Shown here piece by piece: positions 28,898-40,555 of a stretch of DNA of 64,000 nucleotides. Origin of the DNA: Frateuria aurantia DSM 6220 (GTDB taxonomy: Bacteria > Pseudomonadota > Gammaproteobacteria > Xanthomonadales > Rhodanobacteraceae); the NCBI RefSeq assembly GCF_000242255.2, contig NC_017033.1, positions 1,426,001 to 1,490,000 on the forward strand. Reading direction: 5' to 3'. Every line of letters begins with the position of its first letter. Positions within the stretch are counted from its first letter, which is position 1. A model generated the notes under the pieces. The model saw only the letters and a list, made by a program, of their open reading frames with translations, did not search any database and had not been told where the DNA came from. Position numbers and translations under genes: made by a program.

Positions 28898-31674
28898 GGC
28901 CTGCGGATGGGCCTGGCGATCGGCAGCGGTCGAAACGGCATCGCGTGCGCGGCCTGCGGGATCTGCTCTGGGGCGCGATGGTGATGGGCGCCATTCCCGC
29001 CGAGGCCTCGGCGGGCGATACGGCGAGGCATGTGCCGGCCATGGTTGACATGGTTGAGGTGGATGTCACGAATCCGGATGTCGCGGCTGATGATGCCGTG
29101 TTCGATCGTCAGCTGCTGTCGGGGCATCGCGGCGACGGACTGGATCTTTCGCGCTTCGAGCGAGGCCATCCGGTGCTGGCTGGCCTTTATGACCTGGACA
29201 TCCAGCTGGCCGATACCTGGCTTGGTCGTGCCGCGGTCCGATTTGCCATTCTGCCCGGACATCGTGATGCCGTGGCCTGCATGTCGCGAAGCCTGTTGGA
29301 GCAGTTGCATCTGAGGCCGCCGACTGCGGTCGCGGCGGCGCTTGATCGACCTGGTTCCTGCGTCGAGATCGGGCAAGTGTTCCCGGCGGCGCAGGCCGTG
29401 CCCGACATGGCTGACCTGCGCCTGCAGCTGAGTGTGCCCCAGGTCTATCTGGCCCAGCCGGCCAGAGGTTATGTCAGTCCGGGGCAGTGGGATCAAGGGG
29501 TGCCAGCGGCCTTGCTGAACTACAATTTCAATGCCTACCGCAGCAGCCATCAAGGTGTGGTCCAGACCTCGGCCTATCTGGCGCTGGGCAGTGGCCTCAA
29601 TCTCGCTGGCTGGCACTTGCGCCATGATGCCTCGGTCAGCTGGATGTCGGTCCGCGGGCCTGCTGCGGTGCTGCATTGGCAGAATATCGACCTGTATGCG
29701 CGGCACGATCTGCCTGCCTGGCGAGCCCAGCTGACGCTGGGTGATTCCTATACCGATGGGCAGGTATTCGACAGTTTCGGCATCCGCGGTGTACAGCTGG
29801 CCACCGATGACCGTATGCTGCCGGACTCCTTGCGCGGTTACGCCCCGGTCATCCGGGGTGTCGCCAGCAGCAATGCCCGAGTGGTGATCAGTCAGCGCGG
29901 CCTGCAGATCTATCAGGCCACCGTCGCGCCAGGTCCTTTTGCGATCAGGGACCTGTATCCGACCGGTTATGGCGGCAGCCTGGATGTGGTGGTGACCGAG
30001 GCGGATGGCAGTCTGCATCGTTTCTCGGTGCCTTATGCCTCGGTCGCCCAGCTGCTGCGGCCCGGGATCAGTCGTTTCGATATCGCGGCAGGGCAGCTGC
30101 GCGACCTGTCCCTGCAGCATCGCCCCTGGCTCTTGCAGGGCAGCTACCAGCGCGGCTTCAGCAATCGTCTGACGGCTTACGCCGGGGCCGTGGGGGCTTC
30201 GGGCTATATGGCCGGCCTGCTGGGGGCGGCCTTCAATACCCGCTTTGGTGCCTTGGCGCTGGATATCACTCATGCGCGTACCGGCCTGCTCGGGGAGGCC
30301 TCGCACTCCGGACAAAGCGTGAGGCTCAGCTACAGCAAGCTGGTGCCCGGCACGGATACATCGTTCTCGGTCATGGCTTATCGCTATTCCGGCAGTGGGT
30401 ATTTCTCTTTGGCGGATGCCGCGCTCGCCCGGGACAGTGTGCAATCCAGACGGCCATTTCCGGGGCAAGGGGCGGAGGGCATCTGGAACGCGGGTACGGC
30501 GGCGGTGGACGGGACGTGGCTGGCGGGGCAGGCGACACAGACGGCGGCTGTCAGTGCGGCATCTTCGGGCTGGACGGCCCGGAGTCTGCAACGCGCCCGC
30601 AGCACCTTCAGCCTGAGCCTGAGCCAGCCTCTCGGCCTCCGTGGAGGTTCGCTTTACGCCAATGTCTCGGCGCATGACTATTGGGGGCGTCCCGGTACGG
30701 ATGCGCAGTTCCAGATGGGTTACAGCAACAGGTTGTGGCGTTTCAGCTACAACCTGAGCGCGACTCGCACCCGTGACTGGCTGGCGCGCAATGTCAACGA
30801 GCTGATGTTGAATGTGACGCTGCCGCTGGGATCGGGAGGGAGGGCTCCCAGCCTGGGCCTGAATCTGGCGAGGGAGGCTGGCAGGCTGGCGCCGCAGCTG
30901 ATGCTCAATGGCAGCCTCGGAGAGCGCAGCCAGTTCAGTTACGGCGCTTCGGCTGCCGAGGGTGATGGTGGTGGTGTGGCGACCATCAATGGGGGCTGGC
31001 GTGGCGGCTATGGGGCGGCGGCCTTGAGCTACGGCCGAGGGCCTGGATTTTCGCAAAGTTCAGTCGGCCTTGCCGGTACCGTGGTGGCTCATCCAGGGGG
31101 CATCACCCTGGGACAGCTTGCTGGCGATACCTTGGCGATTGTCCATGCCGAGGGGGCTCGCGGGGCCAGTGTGCTGAACATGGCCGGGGCCCGCATCGAT
31201 CGGGGTGGCTATGCGCTGGTGCCTTATCTGACGCCTTACAATCTCAATGTCATCCAGCTCGATCCCAAGGGCCTGCCTCTGGATGTGGAGCTGCAATCCA
31301 GCGGGGCCCAGGTGGCGCCGCATGCCGGAGCGGTAGTGATGGTGGTGATCAAGACCCGCAGCGGGCGCACGGCCTTTGTTCGTCTGCATCAGGCCGGTGG
31401 CGGACTGGTGCCGTTCGGAACCGGCCTGGTCGATGCCGGCGGTCACAGCCTCGGGGTGGTCGGACAGTCGGGCCTGGCCCTGGTGCGGGGCCTTGCCGAC
31501 CACGGACGCCTGTATGCGCATTGGCGCACGGATGAAGGTGTTCTCCATGACTGTGCATTCGACTATCGGTACCGGAAACCTCGTCGCTCCGGCCGGCGTC
31601 CATTCGAGTCGGTGCTGGATCTGGTCTGTGTCGCTGTCCGCGCAGCCGGTGCGCGCGGCAAGGAGGGGTTGTGA
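28894..31674 (+). CDS. Outer membrane fimbrial usher (FimD/PapC family)
   Basis: A 926-residue usher. It has a signal peptide ending near residue 40 (PAEASA), an N-terminal chaperone-binding domain (FDRQLLSGHRGDGLDLSRFE), and a 24-strand barrel with plug (region with SYTDGQVFDSFGIRGVQLAT, MLPDSLRGYAPVIRGVASSN). Two C-terminal domains with paired cysteines are expected. It secretes and polymerises subunits through the outer membrane. The GTG start overlaps the chaperone stop (GTGA), and its own stop overlaps the next GTG the same way, so the three genes are translationally coupled. The first 30 residues before the hydrophobic part are unusually basic and long. Confidence 0.93.
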   Translation: MRPADGPGDRQRSKRHRVRGLRDLLWGAMVMGAIPAEASAGDTARHVPAMVDMVEVDVTNPDVAADDAVFDRQLLSGHRGDGLDLSRFERGHPVLAGLYDLDIQLADTWLGRAAVRFAILPGHRDAVACMSRSLLEQLHLRPPTAVAAALDRPGSCVEIGQVFPAAQAVPDMADLRLQLSVPQVYLAQPARGYVSPGQWDQGVPAALLNYNFNAYRSSHQGVVQTSAYLALGSGLNLAGWHLRHDASVSWMSVRGPAAVLHWQNIDLYARHDLPAWRAQLTLGDSYTDGQVFDSFGIRGVQLATDDRMLPDSLRGYAPVIRGVASSNARVVISQRGLQIYQATVAPGPFAIRDLYPTGYGGSLDVVVTEADGSLHRFSVPYASVAQLLRPGISRFDIAAGQLRDLSLQHRPWLLQGSYQRGFSNRLTAYAGAVGASGYMAGLLGAAFNTRFGALALDITHARTGLLGEASHSGQSVRLSYSKLVPGTDTSFSVMAYRYSGSGYFSLADAALARDSVQSRRPFPGQGAEGIWNAGTAAVDGTWLAGQATQTAAVSAASSGWTARSLQRARSTFSLSLSQPLGLRGGSLYANVSAHDYWGRPGTDAQFQMGYSNRLWRFSYNLSATRTRDWLARNVNELMLNVTLPLGSGGRAPSLGLNLAREAGRLAPQLMLNGSLGERSQFSYGASAAEGDGGGVATINGGWRGGYGAAALSYGRGPGFSQSSVGLAGTVVAHPGGITLGQLAGDTLAIVHAEGARGASVLNMAGARIDRGGYALVPYLTPYNLNVIQLDPKGLPLDVELQSSGAQVAPHAGAVVMVVIKTRSGRTAFVRLHQAGGGLVPFGTGLVDAGGHSLGVVGQSGLALVRGLADHGRLYAHWRTDEGVLHDCAFDYRYRKPRRSGRRPFESVLDLVCVAVRAAGARGKEGL

Positions 31675-32714
31675 ACCGGTATGGGAGATCGAGGCGGCCA
31701 AGGCCTCGGCTGATGTGGCTATGGGGTCTGCTGCTGGTTCTTCTGCCGGTTCAGCAGCTGCGGGCGGTCAGCTGCAGTCAGGGTGCGCCGCAGACCGTCA
31801 GCCTGCCCGATGTGTCCATCCCCTCGGGGACGGCGGTGGGGGCCCTGTTGGGGACGCCGGTCTCGGCGACCATGGTGTTCAGTTGCACCTACGGCTTTCT
31901 GGAAGTGGGTACCGCGAATATCCAGGCGGGTGGAACGCTTGCGGCCCTGGATGCCAGCAACAATCCGGCGGGGCCCGGCATCACCTTTGCCACCAATCTG
32001 CCCGGCATCGCCTTGCGGGTTACCGGCTCACCGACCCAGGCCAGCAGTCAGGTCTGCACTCAATGCGGTCCCAATGGCGCGGCAGGCTTTCAGCTCGGCG
32101 CCGTGGCCAATCCCAGTTTCCTGCTGGGTGGCACCGGTCGGCTCAACGAGACCTTTACGCTGCAGCTGATCAAGACCGGCAATGTCGTGCCGGGCAGTCT
32201 GACGGGTGTCGTGCTGATTCCGTTCTGGTGGTCGGTGCCGGGGTTTGCCTCCAGCTCGATCCTGAGTGCATCGCTGGTGCTGGGAGGCGGCACGACGGTG
32301 ACCGTGCCGGCATGCACGGTCAATGCTCCGGCGGATTTCACCGTGGCACTGCCGACGGTATCCACGCGCGCGCTGGCGGCGGTCGGGGCGACGGCCGGAC
32401 GTACCGGTTTTCATATCAGCCTGAATTGCCCCGCAGGCATCACGGTGGCGGTGTCGATGCAGAGCAGCCGCCCCAATGCCACTGTCACCGGTCTGAGCGA
32501 GCCGATGACGGGAGGTGCGGCACAGGTCGGCGTACAGCTGCTGGGGGCCGACTTCATGCCGGTCAATGTGGCCGGCTTGCCTCAGGCCGGCGTGCGGACA
32601 TCGGCCCAGGGCTTGCTGCTGCTGACCTATTATGCCCAGTACTATCTGCTTGCCGGCAGCGCCGGGGCGGGGCGCGTCAATGCCACCGTGACTTATACGC
32701 TGACTTATCCATGA
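31671..32714 (+). CDS. Fimbrial tip adhesin-like two-domain subunit
   Basis: A 347-residue secreted protein. A signal peptide (about residues 14-32, LMWLWGLLLVLLPVQQLRA) is followed by an N-terminal domain of about 170 residues with cysteine pairs (VSCSQG, FSCTYG, VCTQCG) and no family I recognise. The C-terminal FimA-like pilin domain starts at CTVNAPADFTVALPTV and ends in YYAQYYLLAGSAGAGRVNA and YTLTYP. The layout is that of FimH-like tip adhesins: a receptor-binding lectin domain plus a pilin domain completed by the chaperone. GTG start with AGGAGG upstream, overlapping the usher stop. The receptor is unknown. Confidence 0.82.
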   Translation: MNRYGRSRRPRPRLMWLWGLLLVLLPVQQLRAVSCSQGAPQTVSLPDVSIPSGTAVGALLGTPVSATMVFSCTYGFLEVGTANIQAGGTLAALDASNNPAGPGITFATNLPGIALRVTGSPTQASSQVCTQCGPNGAAGFQLGAVANPSFLLGGTGRLNETFTLQLIKTGNVVPGSLTGVVLIPFWWSVPGFASSSILSASLVLGGGTTVTVPACTVNAPADFTVALPTVSTRALAAVGATAGRTGFHISLNCPAGITVAVSMQSSRPNATVTGLSEPMTGGAAQVGVQLLGADFMPVNVAGLPQAGVRTSAQGLLLLTYYAQYYLLAGSAGAGRVNATVTYTLTYP

Positions 32715-32776
32715 CCCGGTTGGCGCAAGGGTGACGGTTGGATATCCATTTGTTGCGCACGGCTTGATCCGGCAAC

Positions 32777-32804
32777 AAAAAAGCCGCTCCAAGGAGCGGC
32801 TTTT
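32777..32804. terminator. Bidirectional terminator between fimbria operon and rpmJ
   Basis: A6-GCCGCTC-caag-GAGCGGC-T4. It stops the plus-strand fimbria operon 63 bases after its last gene. With the six T residues on the other strand it also stops rpmJ, 28 bases after that gene. Confidence 0.88.
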
Positions 32805-32831
32805 CAATCCCTTCGACGGATCGCGGACGAA

Positions 32832-32957
32832 TTAACGCTGGCGAGCCTTGAAGCGGGGATTGGACTTGCAGATCACGAACACCTTGCCGCGACGGCGCAC
32901 AACCTTGCAGTCGCGATGCCGCTGCTTGGCGGACTTCAAAGAGGAAAGCACCTTCAC
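32832..32957 (-). CDS. rpmJ: 50S ribosomal protein L36, zinc-independent type
   Basis: A 41-residue protein ([19 protein letters not shown], then [20 protein letters not shown] and a final Arg), started by GTG at 32957 with AGGAG seven bases upstream. It is the YkgO-like form, in which the full zinc ribbon (three Cys and one His) of standard L36 is reduced to two cysteines (residues 17 and 30). Such C-minus forms do not need zinc. In this order it may be the main L36 rather than a zinc-starvation spare; that depends on whether another rpmJ lies in the ribosomal protein operon elsewhere. Confidence 0.93.
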   Translation of the reverse strand: MKVLSSLKSAKQRHRDCKVVRRRGKVFVICKSNPRFKARQR

Positions 32958-33377
32958 GGTTGGCTCCTGAGATTAAAAACAACAAGTAAGCCATCTAGTA
33001 TAGCGATGGACTGGAGGGCAGGGCAAGCCCTGCGGCAATCATTGCCTCATCGCCGCGGTCTGATGTCGACGCGGCCATGACATAAAACCTTTGATTGCGC
33101 CAGCAGGGAAGTGTGCTGGCTGGCGACCGCTGGCTGGCGAGGGCAGTATCTTGTCACAAGATGAAGGCCATCGCTAGACATGAATGGAATTGCTGAGTAT
33201 CATGCGCCGGCCCCACCACACCCCTCCCCCTTGTGGTGCGGGCCGTACCCCGCAAGTCACGCACCCCCCTTCGGACCTCTCATCCCCCCCCTTGAGATGC
33301 TCTGACGCGTGACCTCTGCGGGGTACATCTGTTTCAGGCTCTGCAGATGGTGTTTCCGGAAGCCATCCCGATGTTGT
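32958..33377. other. Intergenic stretch between rpmJ and msrA
   Basis: About 420 bases with no convincing reading frame. It should contain the rpmJ promoter on the right side of that gene. Around 33200-33300 there is a C-rich tract with runs of seven to nine C and small GC stems (for example GCGGG/CCCGC), which may end msrA transcription; no classic terminator with T run was found. Confidence 0.5.
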
Positions 33378-33932
33378 TCACGGCGTGGATGCCCGCAACA
33401 GGCCCGCGAAGCTGGCGCGCAGCTTGCTCAGTTTCGGGGCGATGACCAGCTGGCAGTAGCCCTGCAGTGGGTGGCGGGCGTAGTAGTCGCGATGATAGGT
33501 TTCCGCCGGCCAGACTTTGGCGGCCGGGCGCAGCTCGGTGACGACGGGATCGGCAAACACGCCCTCGGATTGCAGCCAGTCGATCTTGTGCCGGGCCTGG
33601 GTTTCCTGTGTCGCGTCCTGACAGAAAATGACCGACCTGTATTGCGGCCCGACATCGGCTCCCTGGCGATCCTGGGTGGTGGGATTGTGGGTGGCGAAAA
33701 ATACGTCCAGCAACTGCTCGTAGCTGATCTGGTTCGGGTCGTAATGAATCGAGGCCACCTCGATATGGCCGCTTCGGCCTGCGCAGACCTGTTCGTAGTC
33801 AGGGTGTTCGATTTCACCGCCTGCATAACCTGGCTCGACATAAAGTACGCCGGTCAGTTGCTGGTAGACCGCCTCGACGCACCAGAAACATCCGCCGCCA
33901 AATACGGCCAGTGCAGATCCGGATTCCGACAT
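33378..33932 (-). CDS. msrA: Peptide methionine sulfoxide reductase MsrA
   Basis: A 184-residue MsrA with the active-site motif GGGCFWCVEA (catalytic Cys15, with Cys18 next to it), the substrate-pocket segment PGYAGGEIEHPDYEQVCAG, HNPTTQDRQGADVGPQYRS, and AETYHRDYY. It reduces methionine-S-sulfoxide in proteins and free form after oxidative stress. AAGGAG lies 8 bases before the ATG at 33932. It stands alone. Confidence 0.97.
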   Translation of the reverse strand: MSESGSALAVFGGGCFWCVEAVYQQLTGVLYVEPGYAGGEIEHPDYEQVCAGRSGHIEVASIHYDPNQISYEQLLDVFFATHNPTTQDRQGADVGPQYRSVIFCQDATQETQARHKIDWLQSEGVFADPVVTELRPAAKVWPAETYHRDYYARHPLQGYCQLVIAPKLSKLRASFAGLLRASTP

Positions 33933-34318
33933 GTAAACACTCCTTCAGGGGATCGGGGGATCGCCGGATGAGGCGGGCTGGTGTTCCAGTGCCTGCGCAG
34001 GCCTCATGCGCGCATCCGGCTCGGTCGCCGTATCGGCGTCACCGACAATATGCCGGCGTCGGCGCCTGCTTTCCAGTCGGCCGGTCGCGAAGCTTCACTT
34101 TCCGCGGCCGGTGCTTGCCTTCGGCGAGCCGTGGCGAGCAACCATGCGATCGCTGCGATGCTGCCGTCATTCGCCGGGTGGTTTCGTCTTGCACAGACGG
34201 GTTCGGCCGGTTCCGGCGACGTCTTTGAACCCCCCTTGATCCGCATGGCAGGGCATTTCGGTCGGGACGAGGCTGGCTTGCCTCCGCCGGCATCTTTTTT
34301 CGTGATTCGGCGGATGAT
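33933..34318. other. Intergenic stretch between msrA and fadH
   Basis: About 390 bases; several open frames on both strands, none with recognisable sequence or ribosome binding site. No terminator with a clear T run. I see nothing functional here beyond the msrA promoter. Confidence 0.5.
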
Positions 34319-37196
<2,878 letters not shown>

Positions 37197-37382
37197 TCGC
37201 GCCCGGCGGCCTGTGTGGCGTTTCGCGGATGACCGCGGAACAGTGGTCCAACGGTGTGTTTCTGCAGTGATGACTCCTTGTCTCGCGCAGGCATGCCCCC
37301 AACATGGTGGGCCGACCATGCTGTCCGGTGCTTCGTTGAACGCACGGATGGGCAGGCGGTCTTTTTCATCTACGGAATTAAC

Positions 37383-39056
37383 ATGACTGAAAGTTTTGCC
37401 GAGCTGTTTGAACAGAGCCAACAGGCTATCGCCAGGCTCAAGCCGGGTGCCATCGTCAGTGGCATCGTGGTTGAAATCCGCAACGACGTCGTCGTCATCA
37501 ATGCCGGTCTGAAGAGCGAAGGTATCGTTCCGATCGAGCAGTTCAAGGACGACAACGGCGAGCTGGAAGTGCAGGTGGGCGACGAGGTCAAGGTCGCTCT
37601 GGAAGCTCTGGAAGACGGCTTCGGCGAGACCAAGCTCTCCCGCGAGAAGGCCAAGCGTTCCATGGTGTGGGACGATCTGGAACAGGCCTTCGACAAGGAA
37701 GAGACCATTTCCGGCAAGATCTCCGGCAAGGTCAAGGGCGGTTTCACCGTCGACATCAAGGACGTCCGCGCCTTCCTGCCGGGCTCCCTGGTCGATGTGC
37801 GTCCGGTCCGCGATCCGGTCTACCTGGAAGGCAAGGATCTTGAATTCAAGATCATCAAGCTGGACCGCAAGCGCAACAACGTGGTCGTCAGCCGTCGCGC
37901 CGTCGTCGAGACCGAGTTCTCGGAAGAGCGCGAGAAGCTGATGGAGCGTCTGAACGAAGGCGCCGTCGTCAAGGGTACCGTCAAGAACCTGACCGATTAC
38001 GGCGCGTTCGTGGACCTGGGCGGCATCGACGGCCTGCTGCACATCACCGACATGGCCTGGAAGCGCGTCCGTCATCCGTCCGAAGTCGTGAACGTCGGCG
38101 ACGAGCTGGAAGTGCGCGTGCTGAAGTACGACCGCGAGCGCAACCGCGTCTCGCTGGGCCTGAAGCAGCTGGGCGACGATCCGTGGGTCAACATCTCGCG
38201 TCGCTACCCGGTCGGCAGCCGTCTGTTCGGCAAGGTCTCCAACGTCACCGATTACGGCTGCTTCGTCGAGATCGAGCCGGGCGTCGAAGGCCTGGTCCAC
38301 GTGTCCGAAATGGACTGGACCAACAAGAACGTCAACCCCGCCAAGGTGGTGCAGGTCGGTGACGAGACCGAAGTGATGGTGCTGGACGTCGATGAAGAGC
38401 GTCGTCGCATCTCGCTGGGTATCAAGCAGACCCGTTCCAACCCGTGGGAAGCCTTCGCCGCCATGCACAAGAAGGGCGACAAGGTTTCCGGCCAGATCAA
38501 GTCGATCACCGATTTCGGTATCTTCATCGGTCTGGACGGCGGCATCGACGGTCTGGTCCACCTGTCCGACATCTCCTGGCAGGTGTCCGGCGAAGATCTG
38601 GTCCGCAACTTCAAGAAGGGCGACGAGATCGAAGCCGTGGTGCTGGCCGTGGATCCGGAGCGCGAGCGCATCTCCCTCGGCATCAAGCAGATGGAGCAGG
38701 ATCCGTTCGGTCAGTTCATGGCGACCAACACCCGCGGCACCATCGTCAATGGTACCGTCAAGGAAGTTGACGCCAAGGGCGCCGTGATCGATCTGGGCGA
38801 AGGCGTCGAGGGTTACCTGCGCGCCAACGACATCGCCAAGGAGCGGATCGAAGACGCGACCCAGCACCTGAAGGTCGGTGATGCAGTCGAAGCCAAGTTC
38901 ATCGGCATGGATCGCAAGGGGCGTCAGCTCCAGCTGTCGATCCGCGCCAAGGACGAGGAAGAGCTGCAGGACAGCCTGGCCGAGTACGGTTCGGCCACCG
39001 GCGGCACCACCAAGCTGGGTGCTCTGCTGCAGGAACAGCTGAACAAGGCTGACTAA
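37383..39056 (+). CDS. rpsA: 30S ribosomal protein S1
   Basis: A 557-residue protein with six S1 RNA-binding repeats; the E. coli length is the same. Recognisable repeat cores include [81 protein letters not shown] and [20 protein letters not shown], spaced about 85 residues apart. S1 brings messages to the small subunit. Start [14 protein letters not shown] at 37383. The 186-base leader after cmk probably holds a promoter and autoregulatory structure, as in other gammaproteobacteria, but I could not define it. Confidence 0.99.
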   Translation: MTESFAELFEQSQQAIARLKPGAIVSGIVVEIRNDVVVINAGLKSEGIVPIEQFKDDNGELEVQVGDEVKVALEALEDGFGETKLSREKAKRSMVWDDLEQAFDKEETISGKISGKVKGGFTVDIKDVRAFLPGSLVDVRPVRDPVYLEGKDLEFKIIKLDRKRNNVVVSRRAVVETEFSEEREKLMERLNEGAVVKGTVKNLTDYGAFVDLGGIDGLLHITDMAWKRVRHPSEVVNVGDELEVRVLKYDRERNRVSLGLKQLGDDPWVNISRRYPVGSRLFGKVSNVTDYGCFVEIEPGVEGLVHVSEMDWTNKNVNPAKVVQVGDETEVMVLDVDEERRRISLGIKQTRSNPWEAFAAMHKKGDKVSGQIKSITDFGIFIGLDGGIDGLVHLSDISWQVSGEDLVRNFKKGDEIEAVVLAVDPERERISLGIKQMEQDPFGQFMATNTRGTIVNGTVKEVDAKGAVIDLGEGVEGYLRANDIAKERIEDATQHLKVGDAVEAKFIGMDRKGRQLQLSIRAKDEEELQDSLAEYGSATGGTTKLGALLQEQLNKAD

Positions 39057-39070
39057 GCCTGTACGGTTGA

Positions 39071-39104
39071 AACAACGGGGCGGCGTCAGCCGCCCCGTTG
39101 TTTT
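39071..39104 (+). terminator. Terminator of rpsA
   Basis: AACAACGGGGCGGC-gtca-GCCGCCCCGTTGTT, a perfect 14-bp stem, ending in TTTT. It lies 14 bases after the stop codon. ihfB starts 36 bases later, so it is either partly read through or followed by a separate ihfB promoter. Confidence 0.93.
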
Positions 39105-39139
39105 GAAGGTTTTACACGCAGGCGCGGACATTGGGGACC

Positions 39140-39433
39140 ATGACCAAATCCGAATTGATCGAAGCACTGGCACAGCGACAGGGCCATCTGGCTTTTGCCG
39201 ATGTCGAGTTGGCTGTGAAGAGTGTCATCGAGCAGATGAGTCAAGCCCTGGCACAGGGCGAGCGTATTGAAATCAGGGGTTTCGGCAGTTTCGCCTTGCA
39301 TTTCAGGCCACCGCGTATGGGGCGCAACCCCAAGACCGGTGATGCCGTGGCTTTGCCGGGCAAGCATGTCCCGCATTTCAAGCCGGGCAAGGAACTGCGC
39401 GAGCGCGTCAATCTTGGTGTTGATGCCGCCTGA
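39140..39433 (+). CDS. ihfB: Integration host factor subunit beta
   Basis: A 97-residue HU-family protein: [17 protein letters not shown], the beta-arm body [20 protein letters not shown] and [20 protein letters not shown] with the DNA-intercalating Pro and the final [10 protein letters not shown]. With IhfA it bends DNA by about 180 degrees for recombination, replication and transcription control. The ATG at 39140 is preferred over a TTG at 39131. Third gene of cmk-rpsA-ihfB. Confidence 0.97.
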   Translation: MTKSELIEALAQRQGHLAFADVELAVKSVIEQMSQALAQGERIEIRGFGSFALHFRPPRMGRNPKTGDAVALPGKHVPHFKPGKELRERVNLGVDAA

Positions 39434-39465
39434 TTCCAGGCGCCCAGGCGTGTCACAAGTAGCAG

Positions 39466-39497
39466 AAACGGGAGCGAGCGATCGCTCCCGTTTTTTT
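39466..39497 (+). terminator. Terminator of ihfB
   Basis: AAACGGGAGCGA-gcga-TCGCTCCCG-T7, a 9-bp perfect stem and T run 33 bases after the ihfB stop. Confidence 0.94.
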
Positions 39498-39680
39498 GTT
39501 TCACGAGTGCCCCTGCAAGCCTCCCCGAAGTTTGGACATCAATGACGAGAAGCTTCGGAGGGGCTTACATATTCTCTCAAGAGTTGGAGCCTCTGGTAAT
39601 TCCGGGGCAGTTCACTTTCGCGGTCTGATTGGGTACAGAGATGCTGTGCCGTAAACTGCAAGTATTCCGGGTGCGCGATC

Positions 39681-40073
39681 TGCCGGTACTTGCTGCGCGG
39701 CCTTAAGATCAATCGGCCTAATCAGGTCTGGGCGATGGACATCACCTGCATCCCAATGCCCGGGGCTGCGTTTACTTGGTGGCTGTCGATCACGATGGGC
39801 ATCAACTTCTGCATCGAGGCCTTGGAGGCGGTCATGGTCCGATACGGCACGCCGGAAATCCTCAATATCAATCACGGCAGTTCGTTCATCTGCGAGGCCT
39901 TTACCGAATGGCTCAAGGAGTACGGCATCGCTATCAACATGGATGGCAAGGGCTGTTGGCGCGACAACGTGTTTATCGAGCAGCTGTGGAAATCGATCAA
40001 GGACGAAGAGGTCTGTCTGCACACCTGCGACAGCGTCGGCTATGCCGGAAACGTGCTGGAGCGCAGCCCGTGC
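39681..40073 (+). pseudogene. IS3-family transposase OrfB fragment with internal deletion
   Basis: An open frame reads RYLLRGLKINRPNQVWAMDI, then TCIPMPGAAFTWWLS. It then jumps to MGINFCIEALEAVMVRYGTP, SFICEAFTEWLKEYGIAI, and MDGKGCWRDNVFIEQLWKS. These are the integrase-core pieces of an IS3-family OrfB. Between AAFTW and WLSIT about 15-20 residues usual in the family (after the first catalytic Asp) are missing, probably by deletion between short repeats. The Asp of the second DDE position is also changed (usually TDQGSSF, here NINHGSSF). Both the start and the end of the protein are gone. It belongs to a different IS3 subgroup from the remnant at 4.3-5.2 kb. Immediately followed by a triplet repeat. 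Confidence 0.78.
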
Positions 40074-40106
40074 ACGACGACGACGACGACGACGGCGACG
40101 GCGACG
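40074..40106 (+). repeat. ACG/GCG triplet microsatellite
   Basis: Seven ACG units in a row (40074-40094), then GCG-ACG-GCG-ACG. It starts right where the IS3 reading frame loses its similarity and lies about 170 bases before the feo promoter. G+C-rich imperfect repeats of G and C continue to about 40140. Confidence 0.85.
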
Positions 40107-40272
40107 GGGCGGAGCGGGCGGCGGGCGGGCAGTCGGCAGGCAGGGATGACGCATGGGCGGGAGGGAGAGGGCGCATGCGCATGCGAAACCGGTGTCCGGT
40201 CGGCTCCAGAGCGCCTGCGGGCTTGTGAAAGGCCCGTGTCGGCATCAATTAGGTAGCACTCCCATATGCCTG

Positions 40273-40291
40273 TACAATGGGAACCATTCTT
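40273..40291 (+). promoter_or_regulatory. Fur box overlapping the feoA -10
   Basis: TACAATGGGAACCATTCTT matches 12 of 19 bases of the Fur consensus, including the symmetrical AATG...CATT core. The first six bases, TACAAT, are a good -10 hexamer. Binding here would cover the promoter. Match quality is moderate. Confidence 0.5.
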
Positions 40292-40309
40292 ATCCAAGGT
40301 GTGCGGTAC

Positions 40310-40555
40310 GTGCGTCTGTCTGAATTGCCCAAAGGAATCACCGCCGTGGTCAGCCGGGTGGATGATGCGCACCAGGCTGATCCGATTGCCCAGCGTCTGC
40401 GTGATCTCGGTTTTGTCGCCGGCGAGCCGATACGCGTGGTGGGCAATGGGCCTCTGGGGGCCGACCCGCTGCTGATCCGGATCGGCTCGACGCGGTTCGC
40501 CTTGCGACGCAGCGAGGCGGCACGTGTCATGGTCGATGAGGAGGTCGCGGCATGA
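40310..40555 (+). CDS. feoA: Ferrous iron transport protein A
   Basis: An 81-residue SH3-like protein: VRLSELPKGITAVVSRV, RLRDLGFVAGEPIRVVGNGP, DPLLIRIGSTRFALRRSEAA. It supports FeoB in Fe2+ uptake. I take the GTG at 40310, which gives the usual N-terminus (M/V-RLSELPKG); AAGG is about 10 bases upstream. It overlaps feoB by ATGA. Confidence 0.93.
   Translation: MRLSELPKGITAVVSRVDDAHQADPIAQRLRDLGFVAGEPIRVVGNGPLGADPLLIRIGSTRFALRRSEAARVMVDEEVAA

Noticed and set aside
33230-33300. C-rich tract between rpmJ and msrA as a possible repeat array or terminator.
   Set aside because: Runs of C without a consistent repeat unit, and stems too short and without a T run.
39515-39568. Imperfect inverted repeat (13 of 16 positions) around TTTGGACATC, just before the IS3 fragment.
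   Set aside because: It could be an insertion-sequence end or a REP-like hairpin, but no matching second end or direct repeat is visible, so I do not annotate an element boundary.
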